64,000 bases of DNA from Candidatus Sabulitectum sp. (GCA_023139045.1 JAGLOJ010000014.1:1-64000), one strand, 5' to 3'; positions 26,641 to 36,292 are shown, counted from the first letter of the stretch. The notes: generated by a model not told the origin, from the sequence alone. Numbers and translations: made by a program.

Positions 26641-27756
26641 CTACTTTTTATCAGCTTTTATCTTGCTGTCGATTTTTTTCTTGCTGTAGGTAGTAATGTA
26701 CTCTTCTGTCATTCTGTGGCACTCATCATCATAGTACTGCACAGGTGGTGACTTGAAGAAGTAACTGGATGGCGCTTCAAGAGCACCGCTGAGACCGTTG
26801 TCCAGCGCAAGCTTGGCGCAGCGAACAGCATCAATGATAACACCGGCACTGTTAGGGCTGTCCCATACTTCCAGTTTTGCTTCAATGTTCAAAGGAACAT
26901 CACCAAAACTGGTTCCCTCCATGCGAATGTAACACCATTTTCTGTCTTCAAGCCACTCGATGTAATCACTGGGGCCGATGTGGACATTACGCGGCAGCAT
27001 TCCACCGGGAATCTGGCTGGTAACAGCGTTGGTCTTGCTTATCTTCTTTGATTCAAGACGCTCGCGTTCAAGCATATTGAGGAAATCAGTATTTCCACCT
27101 ACGTTAAGCTGGTATGTACGATCAAGCCTTACGCCACGATCCTGGAAGAGTCTGGTCATAACCCGGTGAAGGATGGTTGCACCGACCTGGCTCTTGATAT
27201 CATCACCCATGCACGGAAGATTCTTATCGCGGAAACGCTTCTGCCAGTAGGGCTCGCGTGCGATGAACACAGGGATGGCATTAACAAAGGCGCATCCCGC
27301 TTCGAGAATCTGCTCTACATACCACTTTGTTGCTTCTTCGCTGCCAACGGGCAGGTAACTGACCACAACATCAGTCTTTGATTCTTTAAGAATACTCACG
27401 ATATCTGCCGTTGGTCCGGGAGCCTTCTCGATTACCGGCTTGAGATATTTGCCGATTCCATCGTGGGTCATTCCCCGGTTTACCGGAACACCAAGATTGG
27501 GAACATCACAGAGCTTGATGGTGCAGTTGGGGTCAGCGAAGATTGCCTCGCTGAGATCTTTGCCAACTTTTGTAGTGTTGATATCAAAGGCTGCGCTGAA
27601 TTCCACATCCTTCACATGATAACCACCGAGATTCACATGCATAAGGCCGGGAACCCGATCTTCCTCTTTGGAATTCCTGTAGTACTCAACACCCTGAACA
27701 AGGCTGCTTGCACAGTTGCCCACTCCGATAATGGCTACCCTTACTTTTTTTGACAT
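26641..27756 (-). CDS. ino1: Inositol-3-phosphate synthase
   Basis: The 371-residue enzyme cyclises glucose 6-phosphate to myo-inositol phosphate using NAD. It has the NAD loop [39 protein letters not shown], the active-site region [12 protein letters not shown] and [11 protein letters not shown]. It matches the short prokaryotic form found in Actinobacteria and Archaea. The neighbouring CDP-alcohol phosphatidyltransferase suggests the inositol goes into a phospholipid. A GGGGAGGA site precedes the ATG. Confidence 0.95.
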   Translation of the reverse strand: MSKKVRVAIIGVGNCASSLVQGVEYYRNSKEEDRVPGLMHVNLGGYHVKDVEFSAAFDINTTKVGKDLSEAIFADPNCTIKLCDVPNLGVPVNRGMTHDGIGKYLKPVIEKAPGPTADIVSILKESKTDVVVSYLPVGSEEATKWYVEQILEAGCAFVNAIPVFIAREPYWQKRFRDKNLPCMGDDIKSQVGATILHRVMTRLFQDRGVRLDRTYQLNVGGNTDFLNMLERERLESKKISKTNAVTSQIPGGMLPRNVHIGPSDYIEWLEDRKWCYIRMEGTSFGDVPLNIEAKLEVWDSPNSAGVIIDAVRCAKLALDNGLSGALEAPSSYFFKSPPVQYYDDECHRMTEEYITTYSKKKIDSKIKADKK

Positions 27757-27804
27757 TCAATATCCTCCCCTGACGGGTATAATGTTTCGAGGGAAAAGAT
27801 GCCC

Positions 27805-28413
27805 CTAGTCCAGGGGGATTCCATTCCCGTCCCGTGTAACTTTCAACAACCGCTGCAAGGCAGTCAGCCAGGAACCAGCCGCAATAACGGCACAGGCCCA
27901 GACAAGAACTGTCGACCCCCAGAAAGAAGAGAAAACAATACCGGCAATTACCAGCACCAGTCTCTCTGTTCTGGTGAACAGACCGACCTCACACTTGATA
28001 CCAAGCCCCTCGGCACGGGCGCGAACATAGCTCACAAGAAGTGAACCGCCCATGGCCATGGGTATAATATACAACAAGCTATCATGTTCACTTCCGGCTT
28101 TTCCTGCAAGCACCGCAGTTAATACCAGAATTTCGCCAACCCTGTCCATGACAGAATCAAGAGCAGCACCGCCCTTGGAAGAAGTGTTTGTCAGCCTGGC
28201 AATGCTTCCATCAACAGCATCAAAGAGGCTTCCAAGGATAAGAACTATACCTCCTGTAAGATAAGCTCCTTTCCATACGAACCAGCAGCCCAGAATAGTA
28301 ATGAAAAGACCGGTGACGGTAGCGCCTGCAGGAGTGACACCAAGTCTCACCAGAAACGGAATAACCGGTCGAAGCAGACCCTTGAATGCCATTCTTACTT
28401 TATGAAGACTCAA
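27805..28413 (-). CDS. CDP-alcohol phosphatidyltransferase (inositol-lipid synthase candidate)
   Basis: The 202-residue membrane enzyme carries the complete family motif, DAVDGSIAR followed by GGAALDSVMDR, with all the conserved Asp and Gly residues, plus about six hydrophobic helices. It condenses a CDP-lipid with an alcohol phosphate. The adjacent inositol-phosphate synthase makes phosphatidylinositol-phosphate synthase the likeliest activity; phosphatidylglycerol-phosphate synthase is the alternative. It overlaps rsmI by 4 bp. Confidence 0.88.
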   Translation of the reverse strand: MSLHKVRMAFKGLLRPVIPFLVRLGVTPAGATVTGLFITILGCWFVWKGAYLTGGIVLILGSLFDAVDGSIARLTNTSSKGGAALDSVMDRVGEILVLTAVLAGKAGSEHDSLLYIIPMAMGGSLLVSYVRARAEGLGIKCEVGLFTRTERLVLVIAGIVFSSFWGSTVLVWACAVIAAGSWLTALQRLLKVTRDGNGIPLD

Positions 28414-29090
28414 TCTGAGGCTCCTTCCACCAGAAGGGTAATTTCACCTTTGGGGACGGAAGTTGAATATCTCTCCCCGAGGCTTGAAAGGGTACCCCGT
28501 ACAATTTCCTCATGAAGCTTGGTCATCTCTCTGGCAACGCAACATCGTCTGTCACCGAACACAGAGAGCATAATTTCAATAACAGAGGAGAGATGGTGCG
28601 GCCCAACATAATAGGCTATTGTTCCCGTATAACTGACCATGTCTTCAATCCTTCGGCGTCTCTTGCCTTTCTTGAAGGGAAGAAAACCCTCAAAAGCAAA
28701 TCTGTTTGTTGGAAGACCCGATACAACAAGAGCCATTATAACAGCCGAGGGACCGGGTATCATTGTAACCTCTGCACCAAGCTCAACAGCCAGCCCTACA
28801 GCTCTGTAAGCGGGGTCCGATATCCCGGGGGTGCCTGCATCGCTGGCCATTGCCACCGTGTCCCCCTGAAGAAGGAACTGTTCAATCTGCGGAAGTCTTC
28901 CGCGGATATTGTGATCGTGACAACTGTACAGGCGCCTGCGCTCTGGAACGAATCTTCCGGTTCTCCTTGTATCCTCGGCCATGACAACATCAGCTGTACT
29001 GAGAGCCTCCAGGGCCCGTGGAGATATGTCATCCAGGTTACCGATGGGAGTGGCAACAAGAACCAGTTTACCGGTACAGTCTCCGCTCAC
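28410..29090 (-). CDS. rsmI: 16S rRNA 2'-O-methyltransferase RsmI
   Basis: The 226-residue SAM-dependent enzyme methylates the ribose of C1402 in 16S rRNA. It has VATPIGNLDDISPRALEAL, VVMAEDTRRTGR, ASDAGTPGISDPAYR and IPGPSAVIMALVVSGLP. It is ~50 residues shorter than the usual ~280, lacking the small C-terminal domain. It overlaps the DUF3006 gene by 4 bp. Confidence 0.93.
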   Translation of the reverse strand: MSGDCTGKLVLVATPIGNLDDISPRALEALSTADVVMAEDTRRTGRFVPERRRLYSCHDHNIRGRLPQIEQFLLQGDTVAMASDAGTPGISDPAYRAVGLAVELGAEVTMIPGPSAVIMALVVSGLPTNRFAFEGFLPFKKGKRRRRIEDMVSYTGTIAYYVGPHHLSSVIEIMLSVFGDRRCCVAREMTKLHEEIVRGTLSSLGERYSTSVPKGEITLLVEGASD

Positions 29091-29317
29091 CTGTTCTCCA
29101 GACTTGACCTGAGGTTCCTGATTCTGTCGAGCCTCGCACCGGTAGCCTCCTCGTCACCCTGAAGGGTAACATTTATTGTCATTCCCTCGGTTACACCCTC
29201 CGGCAGATGCGATTCAGGCAGATGCCACTGAAAACCTCCCGGGGCAAGAATAACTGCAATTCCCTCTTCAATTCTGTCAAGGTCAACAGAAAAATTACTC
29301 TCCCGGCTCCTGGCCAT
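29087..29317 (-). CDS. DUF3006 family small protein
   Basis: The 76-residue protein has the DUF3006 pattern: VDLDRIEEGIAVILAPGG followed by LPEGVTEGMTINVTL. The function of the family is not known. It starts inside the last 23 bp of the Na/Pi cotransporter gene, with GGAGG 8 nt upstream; a longer frame upstream is a shadow of that gene. Confidence 0.8.
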   Translation of the reverse strand: MARSRESNFSVDLDRIEEGIAVILAPGGFQWHLPESHLPEGVTEGMTINVTLQGDEEATGARLDRIRNLRSSLENR

Positions 29318-31334
29318 GCCAGATACCTCCTCCAATAATAGACTGGGCAATGTTCTTGATGTGATCACAAGCCCTTTCGCAGTAGTCAATGAAATCCAGT
29401 ATTGCCAGACCTGTGAGATTGGATACACCGTAAGTTGCAAGAGATTTACCGTAGTTGTCTCTTGCTTCCTCTTCAATCTGGTTCATTCTGCCCTCAAGAA
29501 TCAGAATCTTCTGGGCTGCTTTCAGATCATGAGTTTCAAGGGCGATTACCACCTGATCAGCCATCTCCCTGAGAATCTCGAATGCCTGACCGGCTGCCGT
29601 GGTCAAAGGACCCTCTGAATCAAGAATGTTACCCTCAACCCGATTCCTGGCCTCCACCATATTTACAGCATGATCGGAAACCCTCTCTATATCGTTGATT
29701 GAATGGAGAATAACTGGCAGTCTTAGTGACTGCTCAGATGAGAGGTTCGCTTTGAAAAGTTGGGAAGCATAGATAGTCAGGTCCCTCTGCATATCGTCAA
29801 CACTGTCTTCCATGGCCAGAATTCTTTTAGCCTGATGCTTTCCTGTGAGAAAATGCTCTGCGGCCCAGCAGACACCTTTTCCGGACACCCGGGCCATCTT
29901 GGTCATTTCTCTGTCCAGGCTGTCAAGAGCCAGGACAGGTGAAGTAAGCAGGTTGGAATCGAGAATAATATCATCTTCCGGAGTATCGTCATCGCCGGAA
30001 GGAATTATGACTCTGCACAGCCTGGTAAGCGCAGGAACAAACGGAATAAACAACAGAACATTCACCACATTAAACATCGTATGGGCATTTGCCACCTGCC
30101 TCATGGCATCAGAGGATGTACGCCTGACCAGTTTCATAAAAAAGCCGTCTGGATCCAGGGCGAGCAGAGCAAAATAGATGGCTCCGATCACATTGATCAG
30201 AGTGTGGGCCATAGCCGCCTGTTTTGCTGCACGATTACTACCTATTGCAGCAAGCTGAGCCGTGATCGTTGTTCCGATGTTGTCGCCAAGAACAAGAAAT
30301 ATCGCTCCCTGGAGCCCGATCAAACCCGACCCGGCAAGGGTCATAGTAAGACCAACCGTGGCACTGGAGCTCTGAACAAACACCGTGACAAGAGTTCCGG
30401 CAATTATTGCAAGAACAGGATTTGTGCTGAAAGTGGTGAAAAACTCTCTAACCGGTGCACTTCCCCGCAGTGGCTTCATCACGCCGCTCATGGTGGTCAT
30501 ACCCAGAAACAGAAGTCCCAGACCAAGAATAACTTTTCCCCACATCTGTCTTTTCCTGTTTTTTGAAAAAGCAGAGAGGGCAAAACCAAGAGCAATCATA
30601 GGAAAGGCATACCTGGTAATCTTGAAAGCAATAAGCTGTCCGGTAATGGTGGTTCCTATGTTTGCCCCAAGAACAACCCCTACAGCCTGTTGCAGGGTCA
30701 TCAGGGCACTGTTCACAAAACCAACCGTTATAACCGTGGTGGCACTGGAACTCTGCACAAGAGCGGTTACCAGAGCACCTGCGATAATTGCCATAAATCG
30801 GTTGGCGGTAAGAGCCCTGAGGATAGATTTCATCCTGTTTCCGGCCACCTGCTGAAGATTCGTCGACATCATCTGCATGCCAAGCAGAAATACAGCAAGA
30901 CCGCCAATGATCTGAAAAACGATAGCTCTGACATCCAGTGAAACAAAACCAAATGAGGCCGATGCCGGCACACCCTGCCTGTCAGTGACAGAAGCTGTTA
31001 CAGTAATTTCTCCCATTTTGCCAAGTTGAACATCAACACGGGCTATACCGTTTTCGTCCGTTTGCACAACAAGACCTTCTGCCGACTCTTCTTCGATGGT
31101 ATAAAATCCCTCGGCAGGTATCAGTTCGGCATCACCACCACCAACGGAAAAGTGAACCTGATAATCGGCAACGGGATTTCCTGAGCTGGCGGAAGTTATC
31201 TCGACAGAGAGTGGCGTTTCCAGTTCCTTCCCGGAATCTCCGTAATCTATGTACTCCAGAATTTGCACGTTCAACTCGCTCTGTGCCAAAGACATGGAAG
31301 GTATTGCAATAAGCAGAAAAAACATGAATTTCAA
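29295..31334 (-). CDS. Na+/phosphate cotransporter family protein with N-terminal Ig-like domain
   Basis: About 679 residues. A signal peptide (LKFMFFLLIAIPSMSLAQ) is followed by an Ig-like domain with a Big-1 flavour (about 20-130). A NptA/PF02690-type membrane domain follows, with two inverted QSSSAT repeats (about 194 and again ~150 residues later) and two GxNIGTTIT motifs. The C-terminal cytoplasmic region has two PhoU-like helical bundles. It probably moves phosphate with sodium or acts in phosphate sensing. The start is a TTG chosen because GGGGAG lies 7 nt upstream and it yields a good signal; other starts are possible. Confidence 0.9.
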   Translation of the reverse strand: MKFMFFLLIAIPSMSLAQSELNVQILEYIDYGDSGKELETPLSVEITSASSGNPVADYQVHFSVGGGDAELIPAEGFYTIEEESAEGLVVQTDENGIARVDVQLGKMGEITVTASVTDRQGVPASASFGFVSLDVRAIVFQIIGGLAVFLLGMQMMSTNLQQVAGNRMKSILRALTANRFMAIIAGALVTALVQSSSATTVITVGFVNSALMTLQQAVGVVLGANIGTTITGQLIAFKITRYAFPMIALGFALSAFSKNRKRQMWGKVILGLGLLFLGMTTMSGVMKPLRGSAPVREFFTTFSTNPVLAIIAGTLVTVFVQSSSATVGLTMTLAGSGLIGLQGAIFLVLGDNIGTTITAQLAAIGSNRAAKQAAMAHTLINVIGAIYFALLALDPDGFFMKLVRRTSSDAMRQVANAHTMFNVVNVLLFIPFVPALTRLCRVIIPSGDDDTPEDDIILDSNLLTSPVLALDSLDREMTKMARVSGKGVCWAAEHFLTGKHQAKRILAMEDSVDDMQRDLTIYASQLFKANLSSEQSLRLPVILHSINDIERVSDHAVNMVEARNRVEGNILDSEGPLTTAAGQAFEILREMADQVVIALETHDLKAAQKILILEGRMNQIEEEARDNYGKSLATYGVSNLTGLAILDFIDYCERACDHIKNIAQSIIGGGIWHGQEPGE

Positions 31335-31464
31335 CAGCACACTCCCCTGTTTGATACAAAAAAACACTGTGTTGCAGGTGGAAATTGAGTTGGAGGGAAT
31401 ATAGTAAATAACTGCACTTTTGCCGACATTGTGAAAGATGGCGGAATCGTGTTATTTTACGCCA

Positions 31465-32361
31465 ATGAGATCATTCAAAATACTTCTTGAAGCGATGCGT
31501 GTTAAAGCATGGACAAAGAATTTCTTCGTTTTCGCAGCTCTGCTTTTCGGCAGAGTGTGGTCACTCAAGGCTCTTGAGGAAACAATTCTGGCAGCCCTGG
31601 GTTTCGGTCTGATTGCCTCGGCAATCTACCTGATAAACGATTCAGTTGACCGTGGAAAAGACAGGTTGCACCCCGAGAAGCGCAACAGACCCATAGCCTC
31701 GGGCAGGCTGTCTGTTCGCAGAGCCATCATTACAGCGGTAATCCTGGCAACGGGAACACTGGTTACTGCATGGATGCTTGCACCGTGGCTGGCTCTTATC
31801 TACTCTGTATACCTTGCCCAGCAACTGGGATACTCTTTCGGCCTCAAAAAAGTTGTAATACTTGATTGTATCCTGATTGCCATGGGCTTTGTTCTCCGGG
31901 CACTGGCAGGTGTCGCAGTTCTATACGACTCAGGTGAAATGATCACTCTTTCTCCATGGCTTGTGATATGTACTTTCTTTCTGGCTTCTCTGCTGGCATT
32001 CGCCAAAAGAAGACACGAGTTGATTTCCATGGGAGATGATGCACGGAACCACAGACAGAATCTGAAGGAATACTCGGTTTCGCTTCTGGATCAGGTAATC
32101 GGAATAAGCGCTTCTGCCAGCATTCTCGGATACTCTATCTACACAGTCAGCGACAGAACTGCGGAATTTGTTTCCCCCTACCTCTGGGTTACAATACCGT
32201 TTGTGGCATACGGTGTCTTCAGATACCTTTTCATTGTTTACAGCATGGGTCTCGGGGGAAGCCCCGACAAGATTCTGGTAAAAGATACACCTCTGAAAAT
32301 CAATATTCTTCTCTGGATTGCAACTGTATCCGCAGTACTCATAACAAACCCCGCAGGATAA
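31465..32361 (+). CDS. UbiA-family prenyltransferase, DPPR-synthase-like
   Basis: The 298-residue protein has about eight membrane helices and the motif NDSVDRGKDRLHP followed by KRNRPIASG. This is the form found in decaprenyl-phosphate 5-phosphoribosyltransferase (Rv3806c) rather than quinone prenyltransferases. A second motif GYSFGLKKVVILD is also conserved. In mycobacteria the enzyme makes the precursor of arabinose donors; the oxidoreductase partners DprE1/E2 are not in this window. An ATG 27 bp upstream is an alternative start. Its stop overlaps the ispE start by one base. Confidence 0.85.
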   Translation: MRSFKILLEAMRVKAWTKNFFVFAALLFGRVWSLKALEETILAALGFGLIASAIYLINDSVDRGKDRLHPEKRNRPIASGRLSVRRAIITAVILATGTLVTAWMLAPWLALIYSVYLAQQLGYSFGLKKVVILDCILIAMGFVLRALAGVAVLYDSGEMITLSPWLVICTFFLASLLAFAKRRHELISMGDDARNHRQNLKEYSVSLLDQVIGISASASILGYSIYTVSDRTAEFVSPYLWVTIPFVAYGVFRYLFIVYSMGLGGSPDKILVKDTPLKINILLWIATVSAVLITNPAG

Positions 32362-33218
32362 TGCACAAAATTTCCATTGAAGCACCGGCCAAGATCAACC
32401 TTGGTCTCAGAATCACAGGAATGCGGGCTGACGGATTTCATTCACTTGAAAGTATTTTCTCGACAGTAACCCTTTCTGATAAAATTGAAGTTTCCATGGA
32501 CAGGAATGCAGCAGGTATCTCTCTTGAGTGTTCAGGAGTTTTCTCTCCTGCCGGGGAAGACAACCTTGTATGGAAGACAGCAAAGGCCTTCATGGACGAA
32601 ACGTCTACCACAGGTGGTGTCACTATTTCCCTCCACAAGAGTATCCCCTCTCCAGGTGGACTGGGGGGAGGAAGCAGCGATGCTGCAGCTGTTCTTCTTG
32701 CGCTGCAGAAACTGACACACTCTGAAGCAGACATGACAGCCATTGCGGAAAGGCTGGGCAGCGATGTTCCTTTCTTTCTATTGCAGACAGGAGCGGCTCT
32801 TGTCCGGGGAAGAGGAGAAATTCTCGAACCTGTCCACCTGCCTCACTTCCACTGTGTTCTGGTTCACTCAGGGGAAAATATTCCCACACCGATGGCCTTC
32901 AAACTGTGGGATGAATACAAGGGGGACTTGACAGAGGCATGCCATATAAGCAATTATACCGCCCTGAAATTTGGAGTTTGGCATGAGGGTAAGCCTTTCC
33001 CTGTCAAACTTGACAACCACTTTCTGTCCCTTCTCCACAGCCGCTTTCCAGGTGTGACCCGGACGGCTGAGGAATTGTCCCGGTTGACTGTTAACTGGGG
33101 GCTCAGTGGCTCAGGACCAACCTTCTACACCCTCTTCAGGTCCGAAGTCGAAGCAAGGGAAGCGGAGGATCATCTTGCCGGGAAATTCCCGTGGGTGTTC
33201 CGTTGTCAATCGAGATAG
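32361..33218 (+). CDS. ispE: 4-diphosphocytidyl-2-C-methyl-D-erythritol kinase
   Basis: The 285-residue GHMP kinase acts in the MEP isoprenoid pathway. It begins with APAKINLGLRI, has the ATP loop PSPGGLGGGSSDAAAVL (about 93-109), SDVPFFL, and the C-terminal LSGSGPTFYTLF. Coupling to the prenyltransferase upstream is consistent with polyprenyl-phosphate metabolism. Confidence 0.95.
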   Translation: MHKISIEAPAKINLGLRITGMRADGFHSLESIFSTVTLSDKIEVSMDRNAAGISLECSGVFSPAGEDNLVWKTAKAFMDETSTTGGVTISLHKSIPSPGGLGGGSSDAAAVLLALQKLTHSEADMTAIAERLGSDVPFFLLQTGAALVRGRGEILEPVHLPHFHCVLVHSGENIPTPMAFKLWDEYKGDLTEACHISNYTALKFGVWHEGKPFPVKLDNHFLSLLHSRFPGVTRTAEELSRLTVNWGLSGSGPTFYTLFRSEVEAREAEDHLAGKFPWVFRCQSR

Positions 33219-33227
33219 AATTGGAAT

Positions 33228-33302
33228 TGGGGCGTCGTCAAATGGCAAGACACAGGGTTTTGGTCCCTGCATTTGGAGGTTCGAATCCTCCCGCCCCAGC
33301 CA
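33228..33302 (+). tRNA. tRNA-Gln (anticodon TTG)
   Basis: The acceptor TGGGGCG pairs with CGCCCCA, then G and an encoded CCA. The anticodon stem CAGGG/CCCTG holds the loop TTTTGGT, so the anticodon is TTG. The T-arm GGAGGTTCGAATCCTCC is canonical. It starts 9 bp after ispE and may share its transcript. Confidence 0.96.
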
Positions 33303-33332
33303 GCTTTCCCATCAGTAACGAAAGGAATAGTA

Positions 33333-33962
33333 ATGCCGATCCAGTTAACAATGGAAAAGAGAGTAAATCTCGGTTCCAGAGAGTCAAGAAGACTCCGCAG
33401 AGCAGGTAGTCTGCCGGGAGTTATCTACGGGCAGGGTTCAGACATCTCAATAAAGATTGAGCAGATTGAATTCATGTCCAAAATTGGTTATTCCAAGTCC
33501 CTGGGTATTGTCGAACTTAATGTCGAGGGTGAAATCCTTAAGAGCATTATCAAAGAAGTTCAGTGGGATACTCTCACAGACAAGCCTGTCCACCTTGATT
33601 TCCAGCAGGTTTCCGATGACCAGCTTGTTACCGTACCGATTCCCATCAAACTCGCAGGAATACCTCTTGGCGTTTCCATTGAAGGTGGAATTCTTGATCA
33701 CTCCATGCATGAACTTGAAGTCACCGTTAGAGCAGCAGATATCCCATCAGAGATTTCGTTTGATGTTGCCGGGCTCAATCTTGGAGACAGGCTTCACCTC
33801 TCCGATGTTGACCTTCCTGAAGGCCTCACCGTTGACTTTGCATTCGATCCTGTTATTGCAGGCGTGATTGCACCCAAGGCTCTCCTGGTCAAGGAAGAGG
33901 AAGAAGAAGAAGGAACCGAAGAAGAGGCCGCCGAAGGCGGAGAAGACTCCTCCGAGGAATAG
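33333..33962 (+). CDS. rplY: 50S ribosomal protein L25 (TL5/CTC type)
   Basis: The 209-residue protein binds 5S rRNA. The L25 N-terminal domain (RRLRRAGSLPGVIYGQG) is followed by the beta-rich TL5 C-terminal domain, ending in a highly acidic Glu tail. The start ATG follows AAAGGA; frames upstream run into the tRNA. Pairing with pth is a common arrangement. Confidence 0.93.
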   Translation: MPIQLTMEKRVNLGSRESRRLRRAGSLPGVIYGQGSDISIKIEQIEFMSKIGYSKSLGIVELNVEGEILKSIIKEVQWDTLTDKPVHLDFQQVSDDQLVTVPIPIKLAGIPLGVSIEGGILDHSMHELEVTVRAADIPSEISFDVAGLNLGDRLHLSDVDLPEGLTVDFAFDPVIAGVIAPKALLVKEEEEEEGTEEEAAEGGEDSSEE

Positions 33963-33971
33963 GAATAAAGA

Positions 33972-34550
33972 ATGTGTATTTCAGACCCGGAGATCAGCAT
34001 AATCGTATGTCTTGGTAATCCAGGTCCGAAGTACGCTCTTACATGGCACAACGCCGGCTTCTGGGTAGCAGATATTCTTGCCCGTGAAGCCGGCGTTTCC
34101 TTTAAAAGAGCGGGAGCGTTTGAAATCGCTTACATGCCCGGCGGCCTTCACCTGGTTAAACCGTCAACTTACATGAACGAGAGTGGCAGATCAGTGGGAG
34201 CCATTCTCACCGCCAGACAGAAGGATCCGGAGAACATGCTTGTCATCTGTGATGATATTAACCTTTCCCTGGGAACACTCCGCCTTCGCAAAACCGGCTC
34301 AGCCGGCGGCCAGAACGGTCTCAAAGACACAATCGAGGTGCTGAAAACTCAGGATTTCCCAAGGCTGAGGATAGGAATAGGACCGAAACCCGAGAAAATG
34401 AGTCTGGCAAAATATGTCCTGAAGAAAGTGCCGAAGCAGCAGCAGGAACTTGCCTCTGTTATGGCCCACAGAGCAGCTGACTGCGCTCTTGAGGTTGTAA
34501 AAAACGGCGTGGAAGCTGCTCAGTCAATCTACAATGGAATCTACGAATAA
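33972..34550 (+). CDS. pth: Peptidyl-tRNA hydrolase
   Basis: The 192-residue enzyme recycles peptidyl-tRNA. It has VCLGNPGPKYALTWHNAGF with the catalytic His, the KPSTYMNESGRSV loop, the catalytic Asp in VICDDINLSLG, and the GSAGGQNGLKD signature. It follows rplY with a 9-bp gap. Confidence 0.96.
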   Translation: MCISDPEISIIVCLGNPGPKYALTWHNAGFWVADILAREAGVSFKRAGAFEIAYMPGGLHLVKPSTYMNESGRSVGAILTARQKDPENMLVICDDINLSLGTLRLRKTGSAGGQNGLKDTIEVLKTQDFPRLRIGIGPKPEKMSLAKYVLKKVPKQQQELASVMAHRAADCALEVVKNGVEAAQSIYNGIYE

Positions 34551-34560
34551 ATCAGAAAGT

Positions 34561-34587
34561 GGAGGCACTGCTTTCAGCAATGCCCCC
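34561..34587. terminator. Imperfect hairpin between convergent genes
   Basis: GGAGGCACTGCT and AGCAATGCCCCC can pair in 10 of 12 positions around a TTC loop, 10 bp after the pth stop. The T-rich tail is weak, so this is a possible rather than certain terminator for both converging genes. Confidence 0.45.
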
Positions 34588-34611
34588 GTTCCAATTTCAA
34601 TAAGCAAAAAA

Positions 34612-36210
34612 TTACTGCATGGCAGCTATCATGCCGAAAAATGCGAATCCTGTTGCTACAGCGTCGCTTCCATCCATGGACATTTCACTGACGGCTTCAC
34701 CGTCGGCGAAGGTTCCATCCCAGGTTAAGACAACATCTGAACCGAGTTCAGGAATATCCATTCCGTCGGGGCTCATGGCCATAACCATGTTCAGGTAACC
34801 GGCAAGGCTCATCTCTCCGGCCATCTCACCTGTTCCCTCAAGCTCTGCAGAAATGTAATCACCGGAAACAATGTTCAACAGAACAGCAGGCTCCGGTGCT
34901 GTCTCAAGAAGAAGTGCTCCATCATGAACAGTCATCCAGTAATCGAATGTGATACTGGCTGCTGAATCAGGAAGAATTATCATTGTTAAGGAGAAGAAAT
35001 CAACTCCGTCAATCTGAATTATTCCGTTGTCCTGGAAGTTGAAGGAATTTGCCATCTCTTCATTCTGTTCAATGTAGGGCATGATAACTCCTAGATATTC
35101 GGAATACATCACCGCAATATCCTCAATCGAGATATCAGCCGTTACCTCATATGCAGCAACCATATGAATAAAGTCATCATCATAAATTGAGACAGCGCCA
35201 TTTGAAGCCATTGAAGCCCAGAAGTGCAACATGTCTTCACTGAGCTCTGTGGTGAATACTTCCGTAAAGGCTTTCGTAATTTCAAAGGCAATCTCTTCAG
35301 GCATGCGGAAACGAACAGTGGCTAAATCACCCTGAGTCAGGTAATCAAGCATGTTGGTTCCGGATGTGTGAACAAGAATTTCAGCGAGATCAGTACCAGG
35401 AACAAAGCTGATTTTCTTCCGCATCACAAAATCCTCAGGCCCTGTGATAAAGGTCAATTCCAACATGTCGGCCTGCGTAAGAAACGCTTCGATACCATCC
35501 ATGTAAACATCTATGATGGCTGGTACAAAAGAAGGCATGGTTGTATCAGCTGCCATTCCCTGCATCATCATCATTCTGGCCATTGGCATCTGCGCGGCAG
35601 CCATAGGTCCGATCATGGAAAGGTTGATCTTCATTGTAAGACTGGTAGGAGCAACTTCATCAGATACATCGGGAGCAAGACAGGAGATCAGCGTTTCAAG
35701 TTTTGCACTGGACATGGTCATAAGAGCCACTCCGCGCACGCCCGCCAGATACATTGTTCCGTTTTCTGCATCCATTGAGTAGACTGCAACGCCACCGAGT
35801 GGTTCCTCGTTTGCCAACTCAACTTCCATTTCCTCCATAAGTGAAACAAAGAGAGGAAAATCAGGTGCGGAAACAGCCATTCCCATACTCTGCGGCATGG
35901 CACTTTCCATCCAGAAGACTACCGGGCCTGACGGATCAAATCCGTACCTTGCCGGCATTGAGTCCAGAGAAGAGACATCCAGTTGTTCGCAGATGAGATT
36001 TTCAAGAAGGTTCACTCCGAGAACAGGAGCGCCCTCTTCAATATAACCGTCAATATTCCTCACCATTCCAGCGGGGTCATTAAGAACAATCGAGATCATA
36101 GCTCTCTCTGGAAGCACAGACAGCGGACTGGCCTCTTCTGCAACACCGCCACCACCGCAGGCCGTGATAATCAGTACGGCGAGCAGTGCTGGAAGTAAAA
36201 AGCGTTTCAT
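34612..36210 (-). CDS. Large lipoprotein, unknown function
   Basis: The 532-residue protein has a lipoprotein signal with lipobox IITAC followed by Gly residues (CGGGG). The mature part is acidic, methionine-rich and made of alternating strands and helices, including VLPERAMISIVLNDP near the start and FVPAIIDVYMDGIEAFLTQA in the middle. The general pattern (ALLPADTLAVVHVSDP-like opening) recalls DUF3352-type secreted proteins, but I do not claim membership. The start follows GGGAGATGG. It is a single gene, divergent from the exonuclease gene. Confidence 0.65.
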   Translation of the reverse strand: MKRFLLPALLAVLIITACGGGGVAEEASPLSVLPERAMISIVLNDPAGMVRNIDGYIEEGAPVLGVNLLENLICEQLDVSSLDSMPARYGFDPSGPVVFWMESAMPQSMGMAVSAPDFPLFVSLMEEMEVELANEEPLGGVAVYSMDAENGTMYLAGVRGVALMTMSSAKLETLISCLAPDVSDEVAPTSLTMKINLSMIGPMAAAQMPMARMMMMQGMAADTTMPSFVPAIIDVYMDGIEAFLTQADMLELTFITGPEDFVMRKKISFVPGTDLAEILVHTSGTNMLDYLTQGDLATVRFRMPEEIAFEITKAFTEVFTTELSEDMLHFWASMASNGAVSIYDDDFIHMVAAYEVTADISIEDIAVMYSEYLGVIMPYIEQNEEMANSFNFQDNGIIQIDGVDFFSLTMIILPDSAASITFDYWMTVHDGALLLETAPEPAVLLNIVSGDYISAELEGTGEMAGEMSLAGYLNMVMAMSPDGMDIPELGSDVVLTWDGTFADGEAVSEMSMDGSDAVATGFAFFGMIAAMQ

Positions 36211-36292
36211 TCCATCTCCCTTCAAGTATAGTTAAATTCCTACCTGTCATAGTTTAATCAATCCATCATGCTCTTGTCAAAAAAGAGGTACT

